Source: a virus
Reading direction: 5' to 3' (one strand)
Virus record (IMG/VR): IMGVR_UViG_3300034272_003646
Location: 1 to 21,724 of that record
Length of the DNA: 21,724 bases
The translations under genes and the position numbers were made by a program. The notes beneath the pieces are model-generated. The model saw nothing but the letters and a program-made list of their open reading frames with translations, had not been told where the DNA came from and did no database searches. Positions 21,001 to 21,724 of the stretch are shown piece by piece (the first letter of the stretch is position 1; each line of letters opens with the position of its first letter).

Positions 21001-21285
21001 ATGACAAGTTTCGATATTATTAATATCCTCGGTTGGTCAGTATTCATCATTGCTTGGGTTGCCAAATGGTATTTCTCTCGCAAAGAAGATAAAATGTCCG
21101 AACAACTAAATCAAAAAATTCACTTGGCAAAAACCTCTGAAGAAATTTCTGAAGTGGAAAAAATGTTTGTCCAACTTCATGACAAACGTTTTGGACTTTC
21201 AGGTTCGTATGGAATTGCAATTCAAATCATGGTCTTCGGACTTGGTTTGTTCGTCTCAAACTTAATTCATTTAATCGCAAAATAA
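21001..21285 (+). CDS. Two-TM membrane protein, 94 aa
   Basis: MTSFDIINILGWSVFIIAWVAKW gives a first membrane helix, followed by a cytoplasmic charged stretch (RKEDKMSEQLNQKIHLAKTSEEISEVEKMF), probably a short coiled coil, and a second helix (GIAIQIMVFGLGLFVSNLIHLI). Hairpin topology with both ends outside. ATG 21001 follows a 41-base AT-rich gap after purA with no clear terminator. No family recognised. Confidence 0.8.
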   Translation: MTSFDIINILGWSVFIIAWVAKWYFSRKEDKMSEQLNQKIHLAKTSEEISEVEKMFVQLHDKRFGLSGSYGIAIQIMVFGLGLFVSNLIHLIAK

Positions 21286-21286
21286 C

Positions 21287-21724
21287 ATGACAATTAAACA
21301 AGCACTCAAAGAAAAAAACAAGCTTACCAAACAGATTCAATCTTTGGTGACTCGTATTCAAAAGTACAACTCGATGGAGGAAGGTTCTGTTAGAACCTAT
21401 GAGCCACGAGAAGACATGGATACTCTTACCCAAACTGTTTCTCAATTGGTTTATCTTAAAACTCAGATTCACCAAGCAAACGCAAAGGTGTATGATAAGA
21501 TTTTCCGTTTGTCGGAGTATAAAGGATTGGTAAAGTACCTACGAGTCATCGACTGCACCGAGGGTAAGACCAACGAATCTCGTAGATATGGTGAATCTGC
21601 AACTATTGTGAAAACCACCATTTTTGGACAAATCGAAATGGATAATCTAATCACTTACTACGAAAGTGAAATTGAAAAAATCCAAGAAGAGTTGGACGTT
21701 CACAACGCAACAACTCACATCTAA
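21287..21724 (+). CDS. Coiled-coil protein, DIP1984/septicolysin-like (tentative)
   Basis: 145 residues, complete, with the stop being the last codon of the window. It starts 1 base after the previous stop. MTIKQALKEKNKLTKQIQSL (1-20) leads a helical N-terminal half with SMEEGSVRTYEP, LVYLKTQIHQANAKVYDKI and FRLSEYKGLVKYL; the C terminus is another helix (MDNLITYYESEIEKIQEEL). The order A-L-K-E-K...E-E-G...L-x-x-L-K-x-x-I-x-x-A-N resembles DIP1984/septicolysin-family proteins, from memory. These are long helical proteins of uncertain function. Confidence 0.8.
   Translation: MTIKQALKEKNKLTKQIQSLVTRIQKYNSMEEGSVRTYEPREDMDTLTQTVSQLVYLKTQIHQANAKVYDKIFRLSEYKGLVKYLRVIDCTEGKTNESRRYGESATIVKTTIFGQIEMDNLITYYESEIEKIQEELDVHNATTHI

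Noticed and set aside
1-21724. CRISPR array, insertion sequence, tRNA gene or integrase/att site
   Set aside because: No regularly spaced repeats, no transposase or integrase motif and no cloverleaf were found on either strand by eye.

Overview
The window looks like a piece of a large, AT-rich, tailed-phage genome (T4-like or jumbo type) infecting a Bacteroidota host. Genes are short, tightly packed and mostly overlap by 4-8 bases. Many resemble small hypothetical phage families (DUF3310, DUF2452, phage PurA, a Dps-like protein, a lytic transglycosylase). Start codons lack Shine-Dalgarno sequences. Three promoters carry the Bacteroidota -7 element TAnnTTTG, two of them with TTTG exactly 19 nt upstream. 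One gene ends in a gliding-motility/type IX secretion (CHU_C) sorting domain that only such a host could use. No capsid, tail or replication gene is present to fix the phage lineage.

Layout. 1-4175 (+): an overlapping run of small unknown genes, a DUF2452 protein, a GAMT/RMT2-like methyltransferase, a DUF3310 protein, a tiny membrane protein and a beta-class DNA methyltransferase, closed by a strong terminator. 4247-7422 (+): a virion-protein-like gene, a Dps/ferritin-like gene, a peptidoglycan-binding protein and a DHH phosphoesterase. 7412-8664 (-): a membrane-anchored lytic transglycosylase, a one-TM protein and a DUF192 protein, divergent from 8686-10149 (+): a Nudix hydrolase, a 35-residue acidic protein and a protein with a possible nuclease domain. 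10233-11117: a consensus host promoter, about 850 nt of non-coding sequence that folds into many nested helices, and a strong terminator; this is a large structured RNA gene. 11180-14189 (+): a four-gene cassette (glycosyltransferase-like, BKACE/DUF849, NeuD-like acyltransferase, short DegT-type aminotransferase). 14221-16173 (+): a GIY-YIG-like protein, a Dam-type methyltransferase and an unknown beta-rich protein behind a 31-nt promoter element that recurs at 16168. 16228-17317: an unknown protein and an Arg-rich membrane protein. 17362-19428: the secreted CHU_C protein. 19442-21724: two small phage proteins, adenylosuccinate synthetase, a membrane protein and a DIP1984-like coiled-coil protein.

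Main points. (1) The large RNA at 10270-11117 is the best candidate for an undescribed element; its size and phage setting recall GOLLD/ROOL-class RNAs, but identity is not shown. (2) Five otherwise unrelated proteins (starting at 4247, 5645, 6016, 9232 and 16727) begin with a similar short Lys/Ile/Glu-rich leader; four contain L/I-x-E followed by A or S, the T4 prohead-protease cleavage pattern. I infer a capsid-targeting leader that packages enzymes for delivery into the host. (3) A phage carries a host-type T9SS type-B cargo protein. (4) Transcription units share a near-identical terminator and a reused terminator-promoter joint.
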